Under the pieces are notes generated by a model. It was not told where the DNA came from and ran no database searches. It saw only the letters and a program-made list of their open reading frames with translations. A program made the position numbers and the translations under genes. Shown one piece after another: positions 54,411-62,911 of a DNA stretch of 64,000 bases (position 1 is its first letter; every line of letters starts with the position of its first letter). The DNA is from NORP233 sp050186825 (GTDB lineage: Bacteria > Planctomycetota > J058), in assembly GCA_050186825.1 (NCBI GenBank), contig JBFWYD010000021.1:75039-139038 (forward strand), in the 5' to 3' direction.

Positions 54411-55739
54411 GTGAGCGTCGTCACGGTGATCTGTCCGGCTTGCACCAAGCGCTTCGACGTGCCCGAGAGCTATCGCGGCCGCGAGGGCAAGTGCACCTCC
54501 TGCGGCGCGCCGCTGCGGGTTCCCCTCACCGGCGACGTGGTGTCGGCCAGCGCCGAGCAGCTGGCGAGCTTCGGCAGCGCGCTCTCCCCCCAGCCTGGTC
54601 CGCCCCAGCCGATGTCGATGCCGGTCGGGCCGCCCCAGCCGGCGCCGATCCAGCCGATGCCCATGAAGCCGGTCGCGCTCGCGCAGCCGCAGCCGGCCGC
54701 CGACCAGGTCACGATCGGGCGCCAGCTCGGGCGCTACGAGCTCCAGAGCAAGCTGGGCGGCGCGACCAGCACGGTGTTCCGCGCCCAGTCGCCCGACGGG
54801 TCGGTGGCGGTCAAGGTGCTCCCGGCCGAGGTGGTGGCCAAGAACGCCACGGTCGGCAAGCGCTTCCTGCGCGAGGCGCGCACCCTGTTCAACCTCAACC
54901 ACGCGAACGTGGTCCGCTCCCTCGACGCCGGCGAGGAGCTGGGCTCCTTCTTCCTGGTCATGGAGCTGGTCGCGGCCCCCGACCTGCGCGCCGTCCTGGC
55001 CGCGCACGGCGGCCGGCTCGCGGAGGCCGAGGTCCTGCGCATCGCCCTTGGGATCGCGGCCGGCCTCGAGTTCCTCTCCCAGCACAACCTCGTGCACCGG
55101 AACCTGATGCCCGAGCACGTCCTCTTCGACGAGGACGACTTCGCGGTCAAGCTGGTCGGCCTGGGCCTGGTCCGCGCCGAGGGCGACGGCGGCGCCGCCG
55201 GGCCGCAGGTCACGGTCAAGGGCGCGGTCGTGGGCACGCCGGGCTACATGTCCCCCGAGCAGGCCCGCGCCGACGAGCTCGACCACCGCTCCGACCTCTA
55301 CCAGGTCGGGATCGTGCTCTACGAGCTCCTGACCGGCGAGCTCCCCTTCCAGGCCAAGGCCGTGGCCCAGATCCTGCGCGCCCTGACCCAGGACCCTTGC
55401 CCCGACGTGCGCGAGAAGGCCCCCCAGACGAGCGAGGGCCTGGCCGCGGTGATCCGCAAGCTGACCGAGAAGAAGCCCGAGGACCGCTACCAGACCGCCA
55501 AGGAGCTGCTGACCGACATCCGCGCCGTCCGCTCCGGCGACCTGACCGGCGGCCTCCCCCCGATCGCCGCCATGGCCGTGGGCACCGGCGTGGCCAAGCG
55601 CAAGACGAAGCCGCAGCACGCGGCCGGCGCCGCCGTGGACGACGACCCCACCAAGCGCCTCAAGCTGATCGCGGCGGGCCTCGGCCTCCTGGTTCTGATC
55701 CTGATCGTGGCCCTGGCCGTGGTCATGACCAACAAGTGA
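54411..55739 (+). CDS. Zinc-ribbon pseudokinase, tail-anchored
   Basis: 442 aa from GTG 54411. An MJ0042-type zinc ribbon (CPAC 8-11, CTSC 28-31) is followed by a Pro/Met/Gln-rich linker (60-98) and a protein-kinase fold (about 105-370). The nucleotide lysine K135 (VAVKVL) and APE-like GTPGYMSPEQ are kept, but the catalytic HRD is HRN (229-231), the HRDLKPEN motif reads HRNLMPEH, and the DFG position reads VGL (249-251). The glycine loop is LGGATSTVF. Catalysis is therefore unlikely. A basic KRLK stretch precedes a single C-terminal membrane helix (about 417-438), giving a tail anchor. Divergent from the dehydrogenase-kinase operon; may act as adaptor for one of the active kinases. Confidence 0.82.
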   Translation: MSVVTVICPACTKRFDVPESYRGREGKCTSCGAPLRVPLTGDVVSASAEQLASFGSALSPQPGPPQPMSMPVGPPQPAPIQPMPMKPVALAQPQPAADQVTIGRQLGRYELQSKLGGATSTVFRAQSPDGSVAVKVLPAEVVAKNATVGKRFLREARTLFNLNHANVVRSLDAGEELGSFFLVMELVAAPDLRAVLAAHGGRLAEAEVLRIALGIAAGLEFLSQHNLVHRNLMPEHVLFDEDDFAVKLVGLGLVRAEGDGGAAGPQVTVKGAVVGTPGYMSPEQARADELDHRSDLYQVGIVLYELLTGELPFQAKAVAQILRALTQDPCPDVREKAPQTSEGLAAVIRKLTEKKPEDRYQTAKELLTDIRAVRSGDLTGGLPPIAAMAVGTGVAKRKTKPQHAAGAAVDDDPTKRLKLIAAGLGLLVLILIVALAVVMTNK

Positions 55740-55982
55740 GCCAGCGGCCTCGCTAGGAGCGCCACAGCTCCGGCCAGAGGGCCTTCCTCTGCGCCGCGCG
55801 GAGCGCGGTCGCCCAATGCGACGCGCGAGCCGCGAGGAGCTCCGCGCGATCGGGAGCTCCCGGCGGCCATGCCCTGCGCGGCCGTCCAGCGCCCGACGCA
55901 TGTGCCTCGATCATCCGTCCTCCCTCCTGCGCGCTCCGGCCGCCGCGGGTCGGGTCGCGTGCCCACGGCGCGCAGCGGGCGT

Positions 55983-55988
55983 TAGGAT
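55983..55988 (+). promoter_or_regulatory. Candidate -10 box TAGGAT before hypothetical operon
   Basis: TAGGAT lies 27 bases before ATG 56016, with GAGGAAG between. It ends the 276-base gap after the pseudokinase gene, in which I see no gene or clear repeat. Confidence 0.4.
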
Positions 55989-56015
55989 CCCACGCTCAGC
56001 CCGCGAGGAAGAAGC

Positions 56016-56426
56016 ATGGCCAGGGTCAACCGCTACCGCGTCGTGGTCTATGGGGCGTCGAACAAGGCGCCCGACCTCAAGGCCAAGATCGAGCTCTACC
56101 ACCAGACGCCCGACGCGCTGGTGACCGTGGGCAAGATCCGCTTCCACACGGGCGAGGTGCCCCACGACGAGGCGGGCAAGGGCGAGGCGATCATGAACCT
56201 CCCCGCCGACCTCCTCTCATCCACGCTCCAGGTCCTGCGCAACGAGGCGCAGCTCTACTTCAACTTCCACGAGGGGCGCGCGGTGCTCGGAACCGGCGTC
56301 GAGCGCGTGGGCAGCCACGACGAGACGACGCCGCGCCTGGTGCGCGTCGTGGACGACGAGCGGGCCTACGTGGCCCCGCCGCCGCCGGCCGCGGCCCTGG
56401 AGGTCGTGGGCGGCGAGGGCGAGTAG
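56016..56426 (+). CDS. Hypothetical cytosolic protein, 136 aa
   Basis: ATG 56016 has GAGGAAG at a good distance. The protein has no signal peptide or membrane helix. It begins VNRYRVVVYGASNKAPDLKAKIELY and continues with alternating strands and a central amphipathic helix (ADLLSSTLQVLRNEAQLYF), ending in a Pro/Ala-rich tail. The compact 110-residue domain looks real but no family was recognised. The HEAT-repeat gene begins 4 bases after its stop, so it leads a four-gene run. Confidence 0.7.
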   Translation: MARVNRYRVVVYGASNKAPDLKAKIELYHQTPDALVTVGKIRFHTGEVPHDEAGKGEAIMNLPADLLSSTLQVLRNEAQLYFNFHEGRAVLGTGVERVGSHDETTPRLVRVVDDERAYVAPPPPAAALEVVGGEGE

Positions 56427-56430
56427 CCCC

Positions 56431-57606
56431 GTGCGCGCGGCCCTCCTCCTGTGCGTGCTGCTCGCGAGCGCGGCCCGCGCGGAGGTGTGGCGCGACCCGA
56501 CCCTGGACGAGGCGCTCAAGGGGGCCGACCTGGTCGTGCGCGCGGTCGCGCTCGAGGACGGGCGCGAGGGCGTGGAGGAGGTCCGCTTCCAGGTCGAGGA
56601 GGCGCTGCACGGCCAGGCGCCGCGCGAGCTCGCGGTCGCGGGGCTGATCGACCCCACCCGGATCAAGGGGCCGACCTTCGTGAAGCGGGGCCAGCGCGCC
56701 CTGCTCCTGCTCGCCAAGCGCAAGCGCGGGGCGGGCTGGGCGATCCCGACCCCGACCTTCGGGCGCTTCCGCCTGGACGGCGAGACGGTCAAGCTCGCGC
56801 CCCTGCGCGACACCTACCTCCGGCTCGACCTGGCCCGCGACGACTACGAGCGCTTCCTGCGCCTGCGCCTGGGGCGGCGCCCCGATCCTGCTTGGCTCGC
56901 CGCGCTGCGCGCGCACCTCGACGCGGCCCAGCCCGAGCCCGTGCCCGCGGACGCCCGCGCGCGCCAATACCTGGCGCTCGAGGCCCTGGCCCAGGTCGGT
57001 CAGGCCGAGGACGCCGCGCGCGCCGCGAAGATCTTGACGAAGGTCCAGCCCTTCCAGCTGCGGATCTCGGCCTGCCGCGCGCTCGCGCGCGCGGCCGGGG
57101 CCAAGGCCGCGGGGAGGCTGCTCGAGCTCGGGCGCGAGGACGAGAGCAAGGCCGTGCGCATCGCCGCGATCCGCGCCCTGGCCGGCCTCGACCCGCCGCC
57201 GCGCGGGCTGGTCGAGAAGCTCGCGGGGCTGCTCCCGAGCGCGACCTCCGAGCCCTTCCGCCTCAGCCAGGGGCCCAACGACCCGCGCACCAACGAGTGG
57301 CCCTCGCCGCGCGCCACCCTGCTCCAGGCGATCGCCAAGCACGGTGTGGCCCCGGTCCGGGCCCAGGTGCTCGCGATCCTCGAGGAGCCGCAGGTCGCGC
57401 TGCCGGTGTTCTCGGTCGCGCTCGAGGCCCTGTTGACCCTCGAGCAGGACCCCGCGCTCCCGCGCGAGCTCGCGGCTCGCTTTCGGAGCGAGCGCGAGGT
57501 CGGCGCCCAGCTCTACAACCGTGAGCTGTGCATCGCGCTGACGAAGCTCACGCGCCAGCGCTTCGGCGAGGACGTGGCGGCCTGGCGCCGCTGGGTGTCG
57601 CGCTGA
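56431..57606 (+). CDS. Exported HEAT-like repeat protein
   Basis: 391 aa from GTG 56431. Signal peptide 1-17 (ALLLCVLLASAARA). The N-terminal 130 residues form a beta-rich domain (GADLVVRAVALEDGREGVEEVRFQVEEALHG...) like those measuring promoter or OB-type folds in planctomycete exported proteins. From about 150 to the end, helical repeats are visible (YLALEALAQVGQAEDAARAAKIL, ISACRALARAAGAKAAGRLLELG, VRIAAIRALAGL), typical of HEAT/PBS-lyase repeats. Binding scaffold of unknown partner. The next gene starts 79 bases before its end in another frame. Confidence 0.75.
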   Translation: MRAALLLCVLLASAARAEVWRDPTLDEALKGADLVVRAVALEDGREGVEEVRFQVEEALHGQAPRELAVAGLIDPTRIKGPTFVKRGQRALLLLAKRKRGAGWAIPTPTFGRFRLDGETVKLAPLRDTYLRLDLARDDYERFLRLRLGRRPDPAWLAALRAHLDAAQPEPVPADARARQYLALEALAQVGQAEDAARAAKILTKVQPFQLRISACRALARAAGAKAAGRLLELGREDESKAVRIAAIRALAGLDPPPRGLVEKLAGLLPSATSEPFRLSQGPNDPRTNEWPSPRATLLQAIAKHGVAPVRAQVLAILEEPQVALPVFSVALEALLTLEQDPALPRELAARFRSEREVGAQLYNRELCIALTKLTRQRFGEDVAAWRRWVSR

Positions 57607-58598
57607 CCGCGCTCGGGATCTACCTCCTGTTCGGGCTGTGCATCGCCGCCGCCGCGGGCTGGGGGATCCTCTACGCGCACCGGCAGAGTTCGGATGGGCT
57701 CGGCCGCGAGTCGCGCCAGGAGCGCACCGCGCGCCTGGGCCGCGCCCCCAGCAGCACGGCCCGCTTCTCGCGCGACGAGCTGGCCGCGCGGCGCGCCGAG
57801 CTGCGCGACCTGGTCGCGGCGACCCGCGCCGACCGCGCCTACACCCGCGAGGAGTCCGAGCAGGTCCGCGACGACCTGCTGCGCACGCTGGCGGACGTCG
57901 GCGCGCTCAAGCTCGAGCGCCCCATCGACCACGCGGGCGGGATCCCCACCAGCACGCTCCACGCCAGCGACCAGGGCCGCGAGCTGGTGTGCGAGCTGCG
58001 CGGGCTAGGCGCCCGCTACGACCTCGCGCTCCGGCTCGAGTTGGAGAAGGCCAGCCACGTCCATCTTCGCCTCCGCCACGAGGACGCGCTCTCGCCCGAG
58101 GAGCGCGCGCACGGGAGCGAGCACGAGGTCGGCGACCCCGACTTCGACCGCACCTTCTGGATCGAGAGCAAGGGCTGGGCGGGCGTCGCGCCCCTGGCCG
58201 AGTATCCGGAGGCGCGCGCGGCCGTGGCCAAGGTGTTCCAGATCCCGGGCGTGACCACGCTCACGATCATGCGCGGGCGGATCCGCCTCGACGGCGAGCT
58301 CGACGCCGAGACCCCGCGCGAGCGGCTGCTGGGCATGCTCGCGGCGCTGCGCTTCCTGGGCCGGATCTACCAGGGCGAGCCGCCGCCGACCCTCGCCCTC
58401 GCCGCGCGGCCGCGCGAGCTCGAGGGGCCGCAGCGCTGCCCCTTCTGCCGCGACGACCTGGGCGCCGCGGACGAGGTGTTGAGCTGCCCCGGCTGCGGGA
58501 CCCCCCAGCACCTCGAGTGTCACCAGGAGAACGGCGGCTGCCCCGTGCTCGGCTGCGGGCACACCGCGCGCGGCGTCGCCGCGAGGGAGTCGGCGTGA
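57528..58598 (+). CDS. Membrane-anchored protein with RING-like finger
   Basis: 356 aa. GTG 57528 is the only usual start codon before the membrane helix, so a 79-base overlap with the HEAT-repeat gene is accepted; a CTG start near 57600 cannot be excluded. One membrane helix at about 22-46, a charged helical region (60-125), then a mixed domain without family. The C-terminus (about 302-348) is a Cys/His finger: CPFCRDDLGAADEVLSCPGC, HLECHQENGGC, CGH, nearly the same as in the protein at 38379-39065. Likely protein-binding. Its stop overlaps the following gene in GTGA. Confidence 0.7.
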   Translation: MHRADEAHAPALRRGRGGLAPLGVALTALGIYLLFGLCIAAAAGWGILYAHRQSSDGLGRESRQERTARLGRAPSSTARFSRDELAARRAELRDLVAATRADRAYTREESEQVRDDLLRTLADVGALKLERPIDHAGGIPTSTLHASDQGRELVCELRGLGARYDLALRLELEKASHVHLRLRHEDALSPEERAHGSEHEVGDPDFDRTFWIESKGWAGVAPLAEYPEARAAVAKVFQIPGVTTLTIMRGRIRLDGELDAETPRERLLGMLAALRFLGRIYQGEPPPTLALAARPRELEGPQRCPFCRDDLGAADEVLSCPGCGTPQHLECHQENGGCPVLGCGHTARGVAARESA

Positions 58599-58882
58599 CC
58601 TGGAGCTACGAGGCCGTGAACGCCCAGGGAAACAAGGTCAAGGGCCAGCTCGAGGCCCCAAGCCGCGACCAGGCCATGGAGCAGGTCAAGGCGCTGGGCC
58701 TGTTCCCCACCCGGCTCTCGAGCCTGGACGCGATCCCCCTCGAGGGCCCCGCGGCCGGCCGCGACCTCGAGCCGGCCCGCGGCTCCTCGGGCGAGGTCGC
58801 GGGCCTGAGCCTGATCCTGGCCCTGCTGGTGGCGGCCTGCCTGCTCGGCGTGGCGTTCATGGTCGTGCTGCTCATCGCCTGA
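58595..58882 (+). CDS. Small membrane protein with GspF-N-like head
   Basis: 95 aa from GTG 58595 (GTGA overlap). Residues 2-45 read like the N-terminus of GspF/PilC inner-membrane proteins: WSYEAVNAQGNKVKGQLEA, then SRDQAMEQVKALGLFPTRL. Instead of the GspF core there is a linker and one hydrophobic helix (about 70-94) at the C-terminus, so it would be tail-anchored. Could be a regulatory fragment of a pilus or type II secretion platform, or simply a reused module. Last gene of the run; followed by a G-rich gap. Confidence 0.68.
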   Translation: MTWSYEAVNAQGNKVKGQLEAPSRDQAMEQVKALGLFPTRLSSLDAIPLEGPAAGRDLEPARGSSGEVAGLSLILALLVAACLLGVAFMVVLLIA

Positions 58883-58974
58883 GCCTCGACCTGGCTGACC
58901 CCTTCGTGCTCGCCCTCGGAACCCAGTCCACGCGAGCACTTAGGACCTGCGAGGAAGTAGGTCTGACCGGCCGC

Positions 58975-59090
58975 GTGGCGTGCGCGCGGGGCCGTGCGTG
59001 GGCGTGCGTGGGTGGGCGTGTGTGGGGGCGCGCGGGGCCGGGCGCGGGGGCGCGCGCGGGTCGGGCGCGGGTGATTAGGGGGGCGAGCCC
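58975..59090. other. G-rich low-complexity stretch downstream of transposase gene
   Basis: The plus strand carries many GGG and GGGG runs spaced by 1-6 bases (for example GGGTGGGCGTGTGTGGGGG and GGGCGCGGGGG), compatible with G-quadruplex formation. It occupies the 300-base gap 58883-59182 between the GspF-N-like gene and the 3' end of the leftward RAYT gene. No gene is seen in the gap. Confidence 0.55.
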
Positions 59091-59182
59091 TGTGCTGGGA
59101 GGCGGACCTGGTGTGAGTACGTGGCGCGGCCCTGGCGAGCGACTGAGGGCGATCGCCAGGGCGTGGCCGGGCTGCTGAGGGG

Positions 59183-60136
59183 CTAGGGAGGGGCGGGATC
59201 CCAGTCGGGACGGGGGGCGACGCGGGCGCCGTGGAGGCGGACCCAGCGGTAGGAGCCGTGGGGGAAGACGGCGCTGGGGCGGGTGGCCTCGTCGTTCCAG
59301 ACGGGGAAGGTCTCGACGGCCTCGGTCAGGAAGCGGAGGTGGTCCTCCTCGAGGTGGTCGCGGAAGATGGGGTCCGAACACTGGAAGGGCCAGACGAGGC
59401 GGGTGGCCTCGAGGGAGTCGAAGTTCCTGGGCTGGGTTTGAGGTTCCACGCGGCGGGCGGCGGCGAGGCCCAGGAAGCGACGCTTGGCGCGTTTGAACTC
59501 CTGCTGGCGCTCGCGCTCGGCCTGGGAGAGCTGCTTGGCTAGCGCCTCGCGGTAGCGGCGGTCGGTGGGGTAGAGCTCGTCCAGGAGGTAAGGGCGAGTC
59601 AGGGTTAGCTCGACCGTCTCCGGGAGCGCCGTCGGGCCCTTCTGGCGGAAGTAGCCCTTCGGGCGGCGGACGGTCAGGGTCCGACCGAAGTGCTGGGGGA
59701 GCGAGACGCCTCCGTGCCAGTCCTGGGCGCGGGGGACCAGACCGGCGGCGACGGGGTTGAGCAGGGTGTAGAGCAGCTTCTGCTCGACGACGGCCGCGTC
59801 CCAGAGACGGACGTTGTCGTAGGAGCCCGTGGGGTCCCAGACCACGTCCTTGCCCGTGCGGCCGTAGCGGCGGTTCAGGGCGCAGGAGGTGTTGTGGCAG
59901 AACCAACGCATGAAGCTGGGCAGGTTGCCTCGAGGATCCGTGAGGACGAAGTGTACGTGGTTGCTCATCCACGCGAAGGCATGGAGCTGGATCCCGTAGC
60001 GCTGGGCGGCCACGGCCGCGCAGTAGAGGAGCAGCGCGTGGATCTCGGCCGTGGGGACGAGCAGGAAGCGACGGAGCGAGGTGCGCCGGGTCACGAACTG
60101 GATCGCGCCCGCGACGACGCGGCGCGGGAGGGTCAC
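59183..60136 (-). mobile_element. RAYT-type (TnpA_REP, HUH/Y1) transposase gene
   Basis: 317-aa reading frame from GTG 60136. The HUH motif is HVH at 60-62 (MSNHVHFVLTD), the catalytic tyrosine Y123 is in LLYTLLNPVAAGLV, and RRYGRTGKDVVWDPTGSYD lies between, all typical of REP-associated tyrosine transposases of the IS200-like superfamily. Such enzymes cut and join single-stranded DNA at palindromic repeats, and usually are single-copy, domesticated genes. The C-terminal 120 residues are basic and longer than in IS200 TnpA. No inverted repeats delimit an IS. A type-I palindrome lies 325 bases upstream (60461-60588). Confidence 0.88.
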
Positions 60137-60460
60137 GACGAGCCGCGCCTGACGGAGGGGCGCGCGCAGGGCGTGCCCGCTGAGTTGGAGACCTCGGCCA
60201 TGGCCCGAGGCGGCGCAACGACCCTGCCTACGAACGAGGCCGCAAGCCGCGCCGCGTAGGGCGGGTGCGTGCCGCCGAATGTGGGAATGGGCAAGATCTG
60301 CCCGTCGTCTCGTGGGACGAAACGCAGCGAACGCCGGACCTCGGCGCTCAGGTAGCGAGCAACGCCAGCGGGCCCGCGCCCTCCCACGCCAGGAACAAGA
60401 AGCCTGCGGGCCGACGCCCCCCGGGAGGCGTCGCTCGAGCTAGGCGGGGTGCCGAGGGGT
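60137..60460. other. Gap between RAYT gene and type-I element
   Basis: About 320 bases upstream of the RAYT start. I see no gene, hairpin or promoter that I would defend here; together with the following element it separates the transposase from the exosortase gene. Confidence 0.5.
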
Positions 60461-60588
60461 CAGCGGCTTCCGTGCTCGTGCTCGGTCCTGATCGTGATCG
60501 CTGTCGGGTTCGAGGTGGCTGTCGCGCGCGAGCAAGAGCCCGATCCCGTCGACGATCACGATCACGATCACGAGCACGGAGGCCGCTG
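60461..60588. repeat. Type-I palindromic element, copy D, with 20-bp inverted ends
   Basis: CAGCGGCTTCCGTGCTCGTG (60461-60480) and CACGAGCACGGAGGCCGCTG (60569-60588) are inverted repeats matching at 19 of 20 positions. Inner GTGATC/GATCAC hexamers and GTCGACG extend the symmetry. Best-defined member of the family (copies A 1042, B 18619, C 42781). It lies between the RAYT and exosortase genes, 36 bases from the exosortase stop. Confidence 0.88.
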
Positions 60589-60624
60589 GAGGGCGCTGGC
60601 GTCCAAACAAGCGGTTGGCGCCCC

Positions 60625-62307
60625 CTACAGCAGCGACCAGCGGCAGGTCCAGAGCACGGTCAGGCCGAGCAGGGCGTTGGTGACCGCGTGCGCGAGCACG
60701 GCGTCGCCGAGGCGGCCGCGCCGGCGCAGGACGAGCCCGTAGGCCAGGCCGGCCAGGATCCCCGCCACCCACTTCTCGTGCAGCGCGCCGAAGGCGAGCG
60801 AGGAGAGGAGCAGGGCGGGCCAGCTGAAGGCGCCGAAGGGGACGCGGGTGAAGTCCTCACGGTCGCTCAGCCAGCGGAGCAGGAAGCCGCGGAAGGCCAG
60901 CTCCTCGACCACGGGGACCACGACCACGAGCCCGAGCGCGCGGAGCAGGAGCCAGCCCACCTCGCCGCCGGCCGAGAGCGAGCTCAGGCCCTGCGGGTAG
61001 ACGTCGCGCGGGCCGAGGGGGTGGAGCAGCTCGGGCGCCATCCACACCGCGAAGACCAGCGCGCCCACGCCGCAGGCCTCCCAGCTCCACAGGGGGCGCA
61101 GGTCGCCCAGGGTGCCCAGGATCGGCGCGCGGAACACCCACAGCGCGGCCGCCGCGGCGACCAGGCGCAGGGCGTAGAGCGGGTCCACGCCCTCGCCAAC
61201 GAACAGCCCGGTGCAGAGCGCGACCGCGATCAGGGCCATCAGGGGGGAGAGGTAGGCGGCCGTCGGGTTCCAGGTCTCGACCTCCGGCTCGGGCAGGACG
61301 CTCAGGGCCGAGGAGCGGCGCGCCACGGTCACCACCCCCAGGGCCAGCGCGCAGAAGAGCACCCAGCCGGCCTTGGCGTGGAAGCCGCCCAGGGCGAGCT
61401 CGGGGGAGAGGCGGGCCCCGACCACGATCAGGGCCGTGATCCGGAGCACGTTGGCCAGCCAGCTCGCTGCCAGCGCCAGGGGCAGGAGTAAGAGCGCCGC
61501 GGGGAAGCGCATGGCGGCGCGCCGCCAGTAGAGGAAGGTGCTCACGAACACGGCCATCAGCCCCATGCCCTGGTAGCCGGAGCACACCGGCGCGACCGAG
61601 ACGTGGAAGTCGTCCAGGCCGATCACGGGCTGGCCGGGGCGGCGCAGCACCTCGCCCGGGACCAGGGCGAGCAGGCGCTCCACAGCGGCCAGGGTCGGCT
61701 CGCGCAGCGGGGCCCACAGCCCCTCGGAGCCGAGCGCCGCGCCCCAGCCGAGCAGGCCCACGCCCGCGCCGACCAGGAGCGGGCGGCCGCTCTCGCGCAC
61801 GAAGCGCAGCGCGGCGCGGGGGGGGAAGGCCGCGCTCACGGCGGTGCCCACGGTGGCCAAGCCCACGCACAGCCACATCACCAGCCACACCGGACCGGGG
61901 GCCGGGAGGTCGGGGGAGAAGCAGCGCCAGGTCGCGACGAACAGGCCGAAGCAGGCGAAGAGGTGGAGCAGGCCGGGCACCAGGGTCGAGTGACCCGAGA
62001 GCTCGCCGCCGAGCTCCTGGAGCCGCTCGCGCAGCGCGCGGCCCTCGAGCAGGAGCGCGGCGGTCGCGGCCGCGACCGCCAGCGGGGCGAGCGTCCCGAG
62101 ATGCCGGGCCAGGCCCCACGCGCCGCCGTCCAGCGCCTGTTGCGCGTCGAAGCTCGCGCTGATCAGCCCGTACTCGAGCAGGAGCACCCCCGCGACCAGG
62201 GCCGCGCGGACGGTCGGGCGCAGGAGCAGGGGCGGTGGCGCGCTGGGATCGGCCGCGGAGCGGCGGGCGCTGGCGGTCGCGGTCGGCTTGGCGACGTAGG
62301 GACTCAC
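60625..62307 (-). CDS. Exosortase E-like/CPBP-protease fusion
   Basis: 560 aa from GTG 62307 (GGAGG four bases upstream); TTG 62352 is a poorer alternative. An integral membrane protein with about 14 helices. The exosortase part (about 35-335) has the catalytic Cys in APVCSGYQGMG (C242), Arg in LANVLRITAL (R289) and His in GGFHAKAGWV (H310). The C-terminal part (about 360-555) is a CPBP (CAAX/Abi) protease: EELAFRGFLLRW (E468, E469, R473), FGALHEKW (H510) and LAHAVTNALLG (H540, N544). This two-domain order is that of exosortase E/protease proteins of VPEID-CTERM systems. It should cleave the C-terminal sorting tails of the two small proteins encoded next to it. Confidence 0.9.
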   Translation of the reverse strand: MSPYVAKPTATASARRSAADPSAPPPLLLRPTVRAALVAGVLLLEYGLISASFDAQQALDGGAWGLARHLGTLAPLAVAAATAALLLEGRALRERLQELGGELSGHSTLVPGLLHLFACFGLFVATWRCFSPDLPAPGPVWLVMWLCVGLATVGTAVSAAFPPRAALRFVRESGRPLLVGAGVGLLGWGAALGSEGLWAPLREPTLAAVERLLALVPGEVLRRPGQPVIGLDDFHVSVAPVCSGYQGMGLMAVFVSTFLYWRRAAMRFPAALLLLPLALAASWLANVLRITALIVVGARLSPELALGGFHAKAGWVLFCALALGVVTVARRSSALSVLPEPEVETWNPTAAYLSPLMALIAVALCTGLFVGEGVDPLYALRLVAAAAALWVFRAPILGTLGDLRPLWSWEACGVGALVFAVWMAPELLHPLGPRDVYPQGLSSLSAGGEVGWLLLRALGLVVVVPVVEELAFRGFLLRWLSDREDFTRVPFGAFSWPALLLSSLAFGALHEKWVAGILAGLAYGLVLRRRGRLGDAVLAHAVTNALLGLTVLWTCRWSLL

Positions 62308-62566
62308 GGGGCCTCCGGTGCTGGTGAGGTCGAGCGGGAGCCCGCTGTGCAAGGGGAGCGCCGCGCCGCGTCCCCGCCGAACTCGCGCCTGCTGCCCGGC
62401 GTGTCTCGCCCCCCCGGCCCCGCCGCGGGATCCGCCGCGCAGCTTCCCCCGCGGCGCGCGCGCTCCTCCGGGTCGGCGCTGGCCGGTCGGATCGGGCGCA
62501 CGGGACCATCAGCGGGCGGCTGGCCGCGGCCGCCAGGCTCCGGTCCGACTCGTCCGGAAAGGGCGA

Positions 62567-62597
62567 GCGCCCCCGGGGGACCTTCCCCCGGGGGCGC
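62567..62597 (-). terminator. Terminator of the 87-aa substrate gene
   Basis: A 13-bp perfect GC stem (GCGCCCCCGGGGG and its complement) around a 5-base loop, 29 bases after the stop of the 87-aa gene on the minus strand, followed by a weak T-containing tract. It would largely separate that gene from the exosortase gene. The gap 62308-62626 shows nothing else. Confidence 0.7.
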
Positions 62598-62626
62598 CCG
62601 CTGGCGCTGCACGCTCGCGCTGAGGT

Positions 62627-62890
62627 CTAGCCCTCGCGGCGCCGGGCGCCGAAGGCCGAGAGCGAGCCGCCCGCGAGCAGGGCCAGGGCGGAGCCGGCGG
62701 CGAGCAGGCTCAGCTCGGGGACCGGCTTGCAGTCGCCGTTCTCCTTGACGGTCGGCGTGACGCAGGGGATCGGCGGGCAGCGCTCGATCTTGATCGGGAT
62801 GCAGTCCCGCTGGCCGGCCAGGGCGGGGGAGGCGAAGAGGGCCAGGGCGAGGGCCGCGCCCGAGAGCGCGCGGAGGGTCTGACGGATCAT
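62627..62890 (-). CDS. Exosortase substrate microprotein 1 (four Cys)
   Basis: 87 aa from ATG 62890 with AAGGAAG upstream. Sec signal peptide 1-25 (ends ASPALA), a central segment of only about 31 residues with four cysteines (C30, C38, C43, C54 in GQRDC, ERC, PPIPC, NGDC), then the sorting tail: VPELSLLAAGS, a hydrophobic helix and GARRREG. The tail matches the CTERM pattern of motif, helix and Arg cluster. Probable mature product is a small, perhaps disulfide-bonded, exported peptide. Paralogue of the 76-aa gene; partner of the adjacent exosortase/CPBP fusion. Confidence 0.85.
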   Translation of the reverse strand: MIRQTLRALSGAALALALFASPALAGQRDCIPIKIERCPPIPCVTPTVKENGDCKPVPELSLLAAGSALALLAGGSLSAFGARRREG

Positions 62891-62911
62891 GGGAACTTCC
62901 TTTCAGTGGGG

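Noticed and set aside
60137..60624. Complete insertion sequence around the RAYT gene
   Set aside because: No terminal inverted repeats or target duplication enclose the gene; type-I copy D lies on one side only. RAYT genes usually are not part of an IS.
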